This document shows positions 7,972 to 16,576 of a stretch of DNA of 64,000 nucleotides, one piece after another (within the stretch, counting starts at the first letter, position 1; every line of letters begins with the position of its first letter). Made by a program: the position numbers and the translations under genes. This DNA is from Pseudoflavonifractor sp. MSJ-37. Lineage in GTDB: Bacteria; Bacillota; Clostridia; Oscillospirales; Oscillospiraceae. The stretch covers positions 124,001-188,000 of the forward strand of contig NZ_JAHLPP010000003.1 in the NCBI RefSeq assembly GCF_018917965.1, in the 5' to 3' direction. The notes below the pieces were generated by a model. It saw only the letters and a list, made by a program, of their open reading frames with translations. It was not told the DNA's origin and did not search any database.

Positions 7972-10104
7972 GTGGGAACTATCCGAACCGCTATTGCCCT
8001 TTATGATGGTGTTACCAGCCCCCTTCAGAGTATGCACAAGGCTATGGGTGTTGTGCTGAACACCTTTGAATCCATGCAACAGGCTTCCGGTAGAGCCGTT
8101 GACACGGCGGCAATCCGGGAAGCCCGTGAAGAATGGGCGAAAGCGGGAACCGCCTTTGATGCCATTGAAGAAAATATCAGGAACGCCAATAATGAACAGC
8201 AAAAGTTCAATAATTCCATTCGTGGGGGTAACAATTCCGCCAATGGACTTCTGTCCACCATCAAGAAAATTGCCGTTGCCGCTGGTGGTATCGTCGGGAT
8301 CAATAAGGTGCAGAACATTTCGGATAAATTGGCAAGCACCAAGGCCCGGTTGAATCTGCTGGTGGATGATGGCGGTTCCGTGGAAGAACTGGAAAAGAAG
8401 ATTATGGCTTCCGCCCAGCGTTCCCGATCCGCTTACTTTGATACCGCTTCCGCCGTTGCCAAACTTGGCCTGAACGCCGGTAACGCCTTCGGTGGCAATA
8501 TGGATCAGGTCATTGCCTTCATGGAACAGGTGAACAAACAGTTCGTTATTGGCGGTGCTACGGCCCAAGAGCAAAGCAACGCCATGATCCAGTTGACACA
8601 GGCAATGGCGGCGGGTGCGCTTCGTGGTGAAGAACTAAATTCCATTCTGGACGGTGCGCCGGGTATCGCAAGAGCCATTGAAAAATATATGGGCATTGCG
8701 GAAGGTTCCATCAAGTCTGTTGCACAGGAAGGCAAGGTAACGGCTGAAGTGGTGAAGAACGCCATGTTTGCTATGGCGGACGAAACCAACGCAAAGTTCG
8801 ATTCCATGCCCAAGACTTGGGCGCAGATTTGGGCCGGGATGAAGAATCAGGCCCTTTCCATGTTCGCCCCGATCCTGACTAAAATCAATCAGATTGCCAA
8901 CAGTTCCAAGTTCCAGCAAGTGACCACGGCCCTGATCAATGGCCTTGCCGGGGTTGCCAATATCGCTTCTTCGGTGCTGGATATTCTGATTTCCATTGCT
9001 TCCGTGGTGGTGGATAATTGGAGTTGGATTCAGCCTATTATCATGGGCATTGTGGCTGCTATGCTGATCTATAACGGTGTGGCGCTGGCAACGAATATCA
9101 TCATGGGTATTCAGGCAACCGCCAAGGCCGTTCATGCGGCGGCAACCGCTATGGAAGCGGGAGCCACTTTCACGGCTACTGTGGCCCAGCAGGGCCTAAA
9201 TGCGGCGCTTTTGGCTTGCCCCCTTACATGGATCATCCTTCTGATTATCGCCGTGATTGCGGCTATCTATGCGGCTTGTGCGGCGGTTGCAAAGTTCACC
9301 GGTGTTGCCAATAGCGGCTTCGGCGTGATTTGCGGCGGAATCATGGTGGTGATCGCCTTCTTCCAAAATCTTGGCCTGTCCGTGGCGAATATCGCCTTGG
9401 GTATCTGGAACGCTTTGGGGGCCTGTGCTTCCAACATCGGAACGGCCTTCCACAATGTCATTTCCAATGTTCAGGGATGGTTTTACAACCTTCTTTCCAC
9501 CGCCCTTACCGTTGTGGCCGGTATCTGTGAAGCCCTGAACAAGTTGCCCTTTGTCGAGTTTGATTATTCCGGTATCACCAGCAAAGCAAGCGAATATGCG
9601 GCTAAATCCGCTGAAGCCTATGGCAATGTGGAGGAATACAAGAGTGTTGCCGATGCCTTCAATGAAGGAATGTCCACCTTCGACACCTTCAAGGATGGTT
9701 GGGCCGCTGATGCTTTTGCTTCTGGTTCGGCTTGGGGTGATGGCGTGGCGGACAAGGTTTCCGGGATGTTCGATTTTTCCGCCTTGGATTCTATGGGCGC
9801 TGATGCCATGGATGCTTTCAACCTTGGCAACAGCCTTGATGATATTTACGGGAACACCGGTGATATTGCAAACAACACAGCGGCCACCGCTGATGCTTTG
9901 GATGTTACGGAAGAAGATTTGAAGTATCTTCGTGACATTGCGGAGCGGGAAGCAATCAACCGGTTCACCACCGCTGAAGTTAAGGTTGAACAGACCAACA
10001 ACAACTATATTTCCGGTGACACCGATCTTGATGGAATCATGGATGCTTGGGCCAATGATTTTGCTGAAAAGCTGGATGTTTCCGAGGAAGGGGTGCATGA
10101 GTAA
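7972..10104 (+). CDS. Phage tail tape measure protein
   Basis: I prefer the GTG at 7972, spaced correctly after AAAGGTGG, over GTG codons at 7960/7963 that overlap that site. The ~710-residue protein has the tape-measure domain (IAVAAGGIVGINKVQN, a GLNAGNAFGGNMDQVIAFM segment, and the ALRGEELNSILDGAPGIARA motif). Hydrophobic, membrane-like stretches follow at about residues 325-470 (PIIMGIVAAMLIYNGVALAT, WIILLIIAVIAAIYAACAA). It sets tail length and probably inserts in the host membrane during DNA entry. It is short for the family, so the tail should be short. Confidence 0.93.
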   Translation: MGTIRTAIALYDGVTSPLQSMHKAMGVVLNTFESMQQASGRAVDTAAIREAREEWAKAGTAFDAIEENIRNANNEQQKFNNSIRGGNNSANGLLSTIKKIAVAAGGIVGINKVQNISDKLASTKARLNLLVDDGGSVEELEKKIMASAQRSRSAYFDTASAVAKLGLNAGNAFGGNMDQVIAFMEQVNKQFVIGGATAQEQSNAMIQLTQAMAAGALRGEELNSILDGAPGIARAIEKYMGIAEGSIKSVAQEGKVTAEVVKNAMFAMADETNAKFDSMPKTWAQIWAGMKNQALSMFAPILTKINQIANSSKFQQVTTALINGLAGVANIASSVLDILISIASVVVDNWSWIQPIIMGIVAAMLIYNGVALATNIIMGIQATAKAVHAAATAMEAGATFTATVAQQGLNAALLACPLTWIILLIIAVIAAIYAACAAVAKFTGVANSGFGVICGGIMVVIAFFQNLGLSVANIALGIWNALGACASNIGTAFHNVISNVQGWFYNLLSTALTVVAGICEALNKLPFVEFDYSGITSKASEYAAKSAEAYGNVEEYKSVADAFNEGMSTFDTFKDGWAADAFASGSAWGDGVADKVSGMFDFSALDSMGADAMDAFNLGNSLDDIYGNTGDIANNTAATADALDVTEEDLKYLRDIAEREAINRFTTAEVKVEQTNNNYISGDTDLDGIMDAWANDFAEKLDVSEEGVHE

Positions 10105-10775
10105 TGGCGTACAAGATGTATATTTCCGGTGTGCTTATGCCCATCACCCCTTCCAAGGTGACGGTCAAGATCAACAACCAGAATAAGACCATGACCTTGA
10201 TCAACGGGGAAGAAATCAACATTCTGAAGGCCGCTGGCCTGTCTGATGTGTCCTTTGAACTGTTGCTTCCCCAAGTGTCCTATCCCTTTACCAATGGCGG
10301 AGCGCAGACCGCCGCCTATTACCTTTCCCTGTTTGAAAGGCTGAAGGTGAGCAAATCCCCGTTCCAATTTATCCTGAACCGGCAGAAGCCCGGTGGCGGA
10401 ATGTATCACTTCACCAACCTGACCGTGGGCCTTGAAACTTACGAAATTGTTGATGATGTGGATGAAGGCTTTGATGTAAAGGTGAAAGTGAACCTGAAGC
10501 AGTACAGAGCCTATGGAACAAAAACCGTTACCATCAAACCCGCCGCCACTTCCGGGGCCACTTCCACGGCTACGGTTCAGGCGGCACCGAGGGCAACCAC
10601 CAGCGCCCCGAAAGCGGCCACCTACACGGTGAAGGCGGGGGATTGCCTTTGGAACATTGCCAAAAAGCAGTTGGGCAACGGAGCCGATTACACGAAAATC
10701 TATAATCTGAACAAAGACAAGATCAAGAACCCGAACCTGATTTATCCCGGTCAGGTTCTTACCTTGCCTTCCTGA
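10104..10775 (+). CDS. LysM-domain tail/baseplate protein (XkdP-like)
   Basis: The ATG overlaps the stop of the tape measure (TAATG). The 223-residue protein has an N-terminal beta-rich domain (MYISGVLMPITPSKVTVKIN) and a low-complexity Ala/Thr linker at ~150-172. A C-terminal LysM module follows (YTVKAGDCLWNIAKKQLGNG to IYPGQVLTLPS), which binds N-acetylglucosamine in peptidoglycan. XkdP-like proteins sit between tape measure and hub in PBSX-type phages and attach the baseplate hub to the tube. Confidence 0.9.
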   Translation: MAYKMYISGVLMPITPSKVTVKINNQNKTMTLINGEEINILKAAGLSDVSFELLLPQVSYPFTNGGAQTAAYYLSLFERLKVSKSPFQFILNRQKPGGGMYHFTNLTVGLETYEIVDDVDEGFDVKVKVNLKQYRAYGTKTVTIKPAATSGATSTATVQAAPRATTSAPKAATYTVKAGDCLWNIAKKQLGNGADYTKIYNLNKDKIKNPNLIYPGQVLTLPS

Positions 10776-10790
10776 AAGGGGTGATTCCGT

Positions 10791-11750
10791 TTGGCAGTTG
10801 AATTGTTCATCCAGCATAACAGCACCATTCAATTCCCCGTTGTCGAGGAAGGCGCACGGCTGACCTTGGAACGCAAGGGAACCCCCGGAAAGCTGGAATT
10901 TACCGTGGTGAAGGGGCCGGGGCTGAACTTTGCTGAAGGTGATCCGGTGAAGCTGACTGTGAACGGAACCGCCATGTTCTATGGCTTTGTGTTCAAGAAA
11001 AAGCGTGACAAAGGCGGCACAATCAGCGTGACCGCCTATGATCAGCTTCGTTACCTGAAGAATAAGGACACCATCACAGAAGAAGGGCTGAAGGCTTCCG
11101 ACCTTCTGAAGCGGCTTGCAACCGATTTCCGGTTGAACCTTGGCACGGTGGAAGATACCGGATATACCCTTGAAACCATCGTGGAAGAAAACCAAACTCT
11201 GTTTGATATGATTCAGAACGCCCTTGATGAAACCCTGATGAATACCAAACAGCTTTATGTTTTGTACGATGATGCCGGGAAGCTGACCTTGAAGAACATC
11301 AATTCTATGAAGCTGAACCTTCTGATTGATGAAGAAACCGGTGAAAACTTCAGCTATGAATCCAGTATTGATGAACAGACCTACAACAAAATCAAACTGG
11401 CCTATAACAATGAAAAAACCGGCAAGCGGGAATTGTTCATTGCACAGGACGGGGAGAAAATGAACCAATGGGGTGTTCTTCAGTATTTTGAGGAAGTGCA
11501 GACACAAACCGGCGCTTCCGCCAAGGCGGATGCCCTGTTGAAACTGTATGATCAGAAAACCCGCAAGCTGACCATTCAGAACGCCTTTGGAGATGTGCGG
11601 GTTCGTGCTGGAAGCGCCGTGGTGGTTGCCCTGAACCTTGGCGATATTGTCACCAACAATTACATGGTGGTGAACAAAGTCACCCATACATTCAAGGGTG
11701 ATGAACACATGATGGAACTTGACCTGATCGGGGGTGAATTTATTGCCTAA
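10791..11750 (+). CDS. Baseplate hub protein (XkdQ/gpD-like)
   Basis: This 319-residue protein starts with TTG after GAAAGGGGTGATT. It follows the gp27/gpD hub pattern: an N-terminal Greek-key domain (LTLERKGTPGKLEFTVVKGP, AMFYGFVFKKKRDKGGTI), the helical YDQLRYLKNKDTITEEGLKA segment, and a C-terminal strand domain (MVVNKVTHTFKGDEHMMELD). The hub carries the spike and connects tube to baseplate. Its end overlaps the next gene. Confidence 0.87.
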   Translation: MAVELFIQHNSTIQFPVVEEGARLTLERKGTPGKLEFTVVKGPGLNFAEGDPVKLTVNGTAMFYGFVFKKKRDKGGTISVTAYDQLRYLKNKDTITEEGLKASDLLKRLATDFRLNLGTVEDTGYTLETIVEENQTLFDMIQNALDETLMNTKQLYVLYDDAGKLTLKNINSMKLNLLIDEETGENFSYESSIDEQTYNKIKLAYNNEKTGKRELFIAQDGEKMNQWGVLQYFEEVQTQTGASAKADALLKLYDQKTRKLTIQNAFGDVRVRAGSAVVVALNLGDIVTNNYMVVNKVTHTFKGDEHMMELDLIGGEFIA

Positions 11751-12123
11751 TCCTGTTGAAGTGGTGAAACGGGCGGCGGTGGAAGCGGTGGAAGCCGGGA
11801 AACCGGTGAACATTCTGTTTGGAACCGTCCTTTCCGCTTCACCCCTGAAAATTCAGGTGGATCAGAAATCCATCTACACTTCCAAAATGCTGATCCTGAC
11901 ACGGAATGTGACTGATTTTGAAGTTGATATGACGGTGAACCACAGCACGGAAGAAAAAGGCGGTGGTTCCGGTGCGGCGGCTTATGAAGCCCACAAACAC
12001 GCCTATGTTGGCAGAAAGACCTTCAAGGTTCACAACGCTTTGAAGGCCGGTGAAAAGGTGCTTCTGGTTCGGGTTCAGCAAGGCAAAAAATTTGTGGTCA
12101 TTGACCGGGTAAAGGGGGATTGA
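11743..12123 (+). CDS. Baseplate protein, DUF2577 (XkdR-like)
   Basis: I prefer the TTG at 11743 because GGGGG lies nine bases upstream; a GTG at 11734 sits too close to it. The ~126-residue protein matches the DUF2577 pattern, with VNILFGTVLSASPLKIQVDQ near the N-terminus and LKAGEKVLLVRVQQGKKFVV at the C-terminus. The family is an OB-fold baseplate/spike-associated protein. A His-containing stretch (YEAHKHAYVG) may bind metal, but this is only inference. Confidence 0.85.
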   Translation: MPNPVEVVKRAAVEAVEAGKPVNILFGTVLSASPLKIQVDQKSIYTSKMLILTRNVTDFEVDMTVNHSTEEKGGGSGAAAYEAHKHAYVGRKTFKVHNALKAGEKVLLVRVQQGKKFVVIDRVKGD

Positions 12124-12527
12124 TGATGATTCCACAAGTGCAGGACGATATTAAACAGGATTTCACCATTGAAACCCTTCCAAGCCGAACATTCAGGATG
12201 AACCACAACACCCTGACCATCATTGGCACCATTGATGAAATCCAAGCTGTGGAACAGGCGGTGTTCCTGATTCTGAACACAGAACGCTATGAATGGCTGA
12301 TTCATTCTTGGGATTATGGGGTTGAACTTCATAACCTGATCGGGAAGGATGTGGAATACTGTATTCCCGAAATTGAACGCCGGGTTCGTGAAGCCTTGCT
12401 TCAGGATGATAGAATCACGGCAGTTCAAAACTTTGAATTTACGGTGAACAAAAAACAAGTGCTGACTACCTTCACGGTGGTCAGCATTTTTGGTGAAATC
12501 AATGCAGAATTGGGGGTTGAAATCTGA
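12123..12527 (+). CDS. Baseplate wedge protein, DUF2634 (XkdS/gp25-like)
   Basis: The ATG overlaps the previous TGA (TGATG); a second ATG follows at once. The ~134-residue protein has the DUF2634 signature, QAVEQAVFLILNTERYEWLI then HSWDYGVELHNLIGKD, related to T4 gp25, the wedge initiator that anchors sheath contraction. It lies directly before the baseplate J gene, as in PBSX. Its stop overlaps the ATG of that gene. Confidence 0.88.
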   Translation: MMIPQVQDDIKQDFTIETLPSRTFRMNHNTLTIIGTIDEIQAVEQAVFLILNTERYEWLIHSWDYGVELHNLIGKDVEYCIPEIERRVREALLQDDRITAVQNFEFTVNKKQVLTTFTVVSIFGEINAELGVEI

Positions 12528-13759
12528 TGTATGAAGCACAGACCTATGAAGCAATCCTTTCCCGGATGCTTCAGAAGGCGCTTTCCATCAATGGCAATTT
12601 GGACACCCGTGAAGGTTCGCTGGTTTGGTGCGGTGATGCCCCCGCCGCCGTGGAATTGCAGAACCTTTATATTGCCCTTGATACGGTGCTGAATGAAACC
12701 TTTGCGGACACCGCAACCCGCCCTTATTTGATTTTGAGGGCGGCAGAAAGGGGCCTGACACCGCAACCGGCAAGCCCCGCCGTGTTGCAGTTGTCGATTA
12801 CGCCAACCAGCTTGCACCTTCCCATGAATACCCGCTTTTCTATCGGGGAACTGAACTATTATGTTTCGGCTGATCGTGGAAGCGGCAACTATGAAATCAC
12901 CTGTGAAACCGATGGTGAAGCCGGGAACGATTACACCGGAACGGTGATCCCCATTGAGTATGTGGAAGGGCTGGAAACCTGTACCATTTCCGCTGTGGTG
13001 ATCCCCGGTGAAGATGAAGAAGATACCGAGGTTTTCAGACAGCGGTATATGGACAGCCTGAACGCCCAAGCCTTCGGCGGCAACCGTGCGGACTATCTGG
13101 AAAAGGTGAACGCCATTCCCGGCGTTGGCGGCGTGAAGGTTTATCGGGTTTGGAACAGCGATTTGAACCCGTCCAAGCTGATTCCGCCCACGGGAACCGA
13201 CACTTGGATCAGCGGCCTTTCCGGTGTGTCCGAGGAAATCAAGGCGTGGTTGGATTCCGTGTATGCGGCGGGAGCCAACAACAAACTGACCGTGGGCGGA
13301 ACCGTCAAGCTGGTTATCATCAACAGTTCCTTCAAGAAGCCTTCGGAAACCCTTGTGGATCAGGTGCAGACCGCAGTTGATCCCCTTCAGAACGCCGGTG
13401 AAGGTGTGGGCATTGCGCCCATCGGCCATGTGGTGAGGGTGGAAGGCGTTGGAGAAGATACCATCAACCTTTCCTTCGATTTGTACTATCAGCGGGATTG
13501 GAGTTGGGATGATGTTTCCGCCTATGTTACGGAAGCAATCAATGGGTATTTCTTGGAACTGGCCGAAAGTTGGGCGGATCAGGATGAAGCCCTTGTGGTG
13601 CGTATCAGTCAGGTTGAAAGTCGCCTGTTGGGTATCACCGGTATTCTGGATATTGCCAATACCAAAATCAACGGTGAAGCGGCCAACTGTACCCTGACGC
13701 TGGATCACATTCCGGTTCTTGGCACCCTTGAACCCGGAACCATTGTGATTGGCGGATAA
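12527..13759 (+). CDS. Baseplate J-like protein (XkdT/gp6-like)
   Basis: This 410-residue protein shows the baseplate J pattern. The N-terminal segment IDTREGS-like NLDTREGSLVWCGDAPAA is followed by TFADTATRPYLILRAAERGL, the GEAGNDYTGTVIPIEYVEGL stretch, EDEEDTEVFRQRYMDSLNAQ and FGGNRADYLEKVNAIPGVGG. It forms the wedge ring that holds the tail fibres. Its neighbours XkdS-like and XkdU-like confirm the module. Confidence 0.93.
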   Translation: MYEAQTYEAILSRMLQKALSINGNLDTREGSLVWCGDAPAAVELQNLYIALDTVLNETFADTATRPYLILRAAERGLTPQPASPAVLQLSITPTSLHLPMNTRFSIGELNYYVSADRGSGNYEITCETDGEAGNDYTGTVIPIEYVEGLETCTISAVVIPGEDEEDTEVFRQRYMDSLNAQAFGGNRADYLEKVNAIPGVGGVKVYRVWNSDLNPSKLIPPTGTDTWISGLSGVSEEIKAWLDSVYAAGANNKLTVGGTVKLVIINSSFKKPSETLVDQVQTAVDPLQNAGEGVGIAPIGHVVRVEGVGEDTINLSFDLYYQRDWSWDDVSAYVTEAINGYFLELAESWADQDEALVVRISQVESRLLGITGILDIANTKINGEAANCTLTLDHIPVLGTLEPGTIVIGG

Positions 13760-13772
13760 GGGGGCCGGGAGC

Positions 13773-14324
13773 ATGGAACGAAAACTGATTGATTATCTTC
13801 CCTATGTGATCCGGGATTACGCAGAATTTCAGGGGATTATGGGAAGTGAACAACCTGAAGTGGAAAAGGCGTGGGATTCCGCTGATGATCTTCTGGATAA
13901 TCAGTTCATTCCCACCGCTGGAAACATGGGCCTTTCCCGTTGGGAAAAAATTCTGGATATTACCCCCAAGGGAACAGACACCCTTGAAGATCGCCGGTTC
14001 CGTATTCTAACCCGTATCAATGAAGAACTTCCGTACACCTTGCCCCAGCTTCGGAACATCCTTGAAACGCTGTGCGGCAAGGACAACTATTCCGCTGATG
14101 TGGAGGAAGGCACCTATCAGCTTCTTGTGAAGATCGGGCTGGCCGCAAAGAATAATTTCACCGATGTTGAAGCATTGTTGAACAGAGTGGTTCCCCAAAA
14201 CATGGTTGTGACTTTGCTTCAGCTTTATAACACCCACGGTGAACTTGGCCGGTTTACCCATGCCCAGCTTGCCGCCTACACCCACGATCAGTTGAGAAAT
14301 GAGGTTTTGAAGAATGGCGAATAA
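13773..14324 (+). CDS. Baseplate/tail protein, DUF2313 (YmfQ/XkdU-like)
   Basis: I use ATG 13773, which follows GGGGGCCGGGAGC; an earlier TTG in frame overlaps the upstream gene. The 183-residue protein (MERKLIDYLPYVIRDYAEFQ, the W-containing LSRWEKILDITPKG segment, DRRFRILTRINEELPYTLPQ) matches the DUF2313 family. Such proteins link the baseplate to the tail fibre. Its last codons overlap the start of the DGR-diversified fibre gene, so they are coupled. Confidence 0.88.
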   Translation: MERKLIDYLPYVIRDYAEFQGIMGSEQPEVEKAWDSADDLLDNQFIPTAGNMGLSRWEKILDITPKGTDTLEDRRFRILTRINEELPYTLPQLRNILETLCGKDNYSADVEEGTYQLLVKIGLAAKNNFTDVEALLNRVVPQNMVVTLLQLYNTHGELGRFTHAQLAAYTHDQLRNEVLKNGE

Positions 14325-16161
14325 AACACCCAATTACAATTTGGTCAAACCCCTTGAATCTGAATTTTATGATGTAGGGGTACAGAACGAAAACATGAAC
14401 AAGATTGATGCCCAAATGAAGGCCAATGCGGATGCAATCAAAGACCTTCAGGACAGTCAATCCGGGAAAGCTGATTTGGTGGGTGGCAAAGTTCCCACCG
14501 CCCAGCTTCCCGAAATGGACTATGATCCTTCCGGTACGGCGGAAAGCAAAGTAAGCGCCCACAATCTGGATGAAGCCGCCCACCCCTATCTGTTGGAGCA
14601 GATTGGAACCTGTGTGGAAGCGGCACAGAACGCACAGGAAGCCGCAGATGCGGCCTTGGAAGCTGTGTCCGGGATCGTCTATACCATCAACGCCGTTCCT
14701 ACGCAGAACGGAACCCTGACCTATAACGGACAGGCCCAAAGTCCTTCTTGGAACGCCTATAACCCCGATGCGTTGACCTTGGATGGCACAACCACCGGCA
14801 CCAATGCGGGAACCTATACGGCCACTTTCACACCCAAGGGGAAATACAAATGGGCTGATGGAACGCAGACCGCCAAGGAGGTGACTTGGACGATCAGCGC
14901 CGCCACCATGACGGTTCCCACGCAGAAGAACAGCCTGACCTATACCGGATCGGCACAATCCCCCACATGGAACAACTATGACAGCGGGAAAATGACGCTT
15001 GGCGGAACTACCAGCGCCACAGGTGCCGGTTCTTATTCCGCCACCTTCACCCCGAAAACGAACTACAAATGGGCAGACGGAAGCACCGGGGCCAAGTCCG
15101 TTGCGTGGAGCATTGCCAAGGCCGCTGGTAGTTTGAGCCTGAACAAGACTTCTATCAAGCTGACCGCCGCAAAGACCACGGACACCATCACGGTAACAAG
15201 AGCCGGTGACGGCACGATCAAAGCCGTTTCCAGCGCCCCTTCCGTGGCTTCTGTGACCGTTTCTAATGGGGTGGTAACTGTTACCGCCAAGGCCAAAGGA
15301 ACCGCCACAATCACCGTCAGCGTGGCCGCTGGCACCAACTACACAGCGCCTTCCAATAAGACCTGTGCCGTTGAAGTGACTTTGCCCACCAATGTTCTGA
15401 ATGATAACAGTTGGGCAACCATCCGGGAAGTCAGTTCCGCAGGATTGGGGGCCAACTATTGGGCCGTGGGTGATGTGAAGGCCATTGTTCTGAACGGTAC
15501 GGCTATCAACTGTACCTTCAACAATCTGACCGTGAACGCCTTCATTTTGGGGTTCAATCACAATTCCGCCAAAGAGGGAGCGAACAAGATTCACTTCCAG
15601 ATCGGAAAGATCGGTTCCACGGCGGTTGCCCTGTGTGATAGCTATTACAACAATACTGGTGGCGGTTTCCGCATGAACACCAGCAACACGAACAGCGGTG
15701 GTTGGAACGCTTCGTATATGCGGAAAACCGTGTTGGGCAACACCAACACCCCCACAAGCCCCTTGGCAAATAGCTTGATGGCGGTTCTTCCGTCTGATCT
15801 TCGTGCTGTTATGCAACCCGTGACCAAGTACACCGATAACACCGGCAATTCCAGCAATAGTTCCGGTGCTGTTACGGCAACCACCGATTACCTGTTCTTG
15901 CTGGCTGAATTTGAAGTGTTTGGTTCCCGTTCTGGTGCAAACCAGTATGAACAAAATTCGCAGGCACAATATGACTACTATAAGGCTGGCAATAGTAGAG
16001 TAGCCTATAATCATTCCGCCGTGTCCACGGCGGTGTGGTGGTGGCTTCGTTCCCCTAATTACACCGGCCACAATTCCTTCCGTATTGTCTATACGGACGG
16101 CAACACCGGTAACAATTACGCCTATTCCTCTGCTGGTGTGCGGCCCGGCTTTGCCGCCTAA
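14314..16161 (+). CDS. DGR target: tail fibre with C-type-lectin-like variable domain
   Basis: This 615-residue receptor-binding protein is the diversified product of the DGR. Residues 1-115 form a phage-attachment and helical neck region. Residues ~118-275 are two tandem Ig-like repeats of one pattern, each ending in a KYKWADG/NYKWADG turn. Residues ~280-360 resemble a Big_2 Ig fold (SLSLNKTSIKLTAAKTTDTI). The last ~245 residues resemble DUF6273/C-type-lectin domains (WATIREVSSAGLGANYWAVG) and end in WWWLRSPNY and SSAGVRPGFAA. Eleven residues between 584 and 605 differ from the TR-encoded version, all through TR adenines. The variable residues should line the receptor-binding face. Confidence 0.93.
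   Translation: MANKTPNYNLVKPLESEFYDVGVQNENMNKIDAQMKANADAIKDLQDSQSGKADLVGGKVPTAQLPEMDYDPSGTAESKVSAHNLDEAAHPYLLEQIGTCVEAAQNAQEAADAALEAVSGIVYTINAVPTQNGTLTYNGQAQSPSWNAYNPDALTLDGTTTGTNAGTYTATFTPKGKYKWADGTQTAKEVTWTISAATMTVPTQKNSLTYTGSAQSPTWNNYDSGKMTLGGTTSATGAGSYSATFTPKTNYKWADGSTGAKSVAWSIAKAAGSLSLNKTSIKLTAAKTTDTITVTRAGDGTIKAVSSAPSVASVTVSNGVVTVTAKAKGTATITVSVAAGTNYTAPSNKTCAVEVTLPTNVLNDNSWATIREVSSAGLGANYWAVGDVKAIVLNGTAINCTFNNLTVNAFILGFNHNSAKEGANKIHFQIGKIGSTAVALCDSYYNNTGGGFRMNTSNTNSGGWNASYMRKTVLGNTNTPTSPLANSLMAVLPSDLRAVMQPVTKYTDNTGNSSNSSGAVTATTDYLFLLAEFEVFGSRSGANQYEQNSQAQYDYYKAGNSRVAYNHSAVSTAVWWWLRSPNYTGHNSFRIVYTDGNTGNNYAYSSAGVRPGFAA
16029..16152 (+). repeat. DGR variable repeat (VR)
   Basis: This 124-bp segment at the 3' end of the fibre gene matches the TR at 17075-17198 base for base except at 15 sites. 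Every one of the 15 is an adenine in the TR; none of the 89 non-adenine TR positions is changed. The first 28 bases and the stretch encoding SAGVRP near the end are identical. The latter would act as the initiation-of-mutagenic-homing segment. One A-to-C difference near the very end may be a fixed IMH/IMH* mismatch rather than mutagenesis. Confidence 0.97.
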
Positions 16162-16190
16162 TCCCCCGCAGGATTATCCCGGCCCCCATC

Positions 16191-16210
16191 CCGCCGCCGA
16201 AAGGCGGCGG
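16191..16210 (+). promoter_or_regulatory. DGR hairpin/cruciform downstream of VR
   Basis: A perfect eight-base-pair stem ccgccgcc/ggcggcgg closes a GAAA tetraloop 38 bases after the VR. A short outer pair (tcccgg/ccggga) could extend it. No T-run follows, so it is a poor terminator. The well-studied Bordetella phage DGR needs a similar eight-base-pair, four-base-loop hairpin just downstream of its VR for efficient retrohoming, and this one matches in stem length, loop and position. Confidence 0.85.
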
Positions 16211-16243
16211 TTCCGGGAGGAACCCCAAAACAAAAATAATAAT

Positions 16244-16270
16244 GGCGGCGTAAGCCGCCCGACGATTTTT
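16244..16270 (+). terminator. Possible terminator after the fibre gene
   Basis: A six-base-pair stem (ggcggc/gccgcc) with a GTAA loop is followed after six bases by five T residues. It could end the late structural transcript and separate fibre expression from the DGR accessory genes. The gap before the T-run makes it weak. Confidence 0.5.
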
Positions 16271-16381
16271 GAAAAATGGGGTTTTTCCGGTAAAGTGCTA
16301 TCATTTGACTGTCTTTTGAGGGCAGACGCAAGGCGATACAAGCCATACAATATCTATGAGCCTGTTTGAAGGGGGTATTGT

Positions 16382-16570
16382 ATGGCAACAAACAAGCGTG
16401 TTTTCACCTTGCGTCTGTCCGATGAAGTCTTTGACAAGATCGGAGCGCTTGCAACCCGTGAACACCGATCCATTACCAATTACATTGAATTTGTCCTTCT
16501 GAAGCACTTGGAAGAAGTGGAAAAGGCAGAAGGTTCAATCAATGTCGATAATTCACCCAAAGGGGTATAA
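16382..16570 (+). CDS. Ribbon-helix-helix (CopG/Arc-like) DNA-binding protein in the DGR cassette
   Basis: This 62-residue protein has a clear AAGGGGG site before the ATG. The N-terminal strand NKRVFTLRLSDEVFDKIGAL followed by helix-turn-helix ATREHRSITNYIEFVLLKHL is the ribbon-helix-helix pattern, in which the strand residues contact DNA. It lies between the VR hairpin and avd, and is separated from avd by only six bases, so the two are co-translated. It might regulate the cassette or bind the VR hairpin/IMH region. Both ideas are inference; core DGRs do not require such a protein. Confidence 0.82.
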   Translation: MATNKRVFTLRLSDEVFDKIGALATREHRSITNYIEFVLLKHLEEVEKAEGSINVDNSPKGV

Positions 16571-16576
16571 CTGAAA

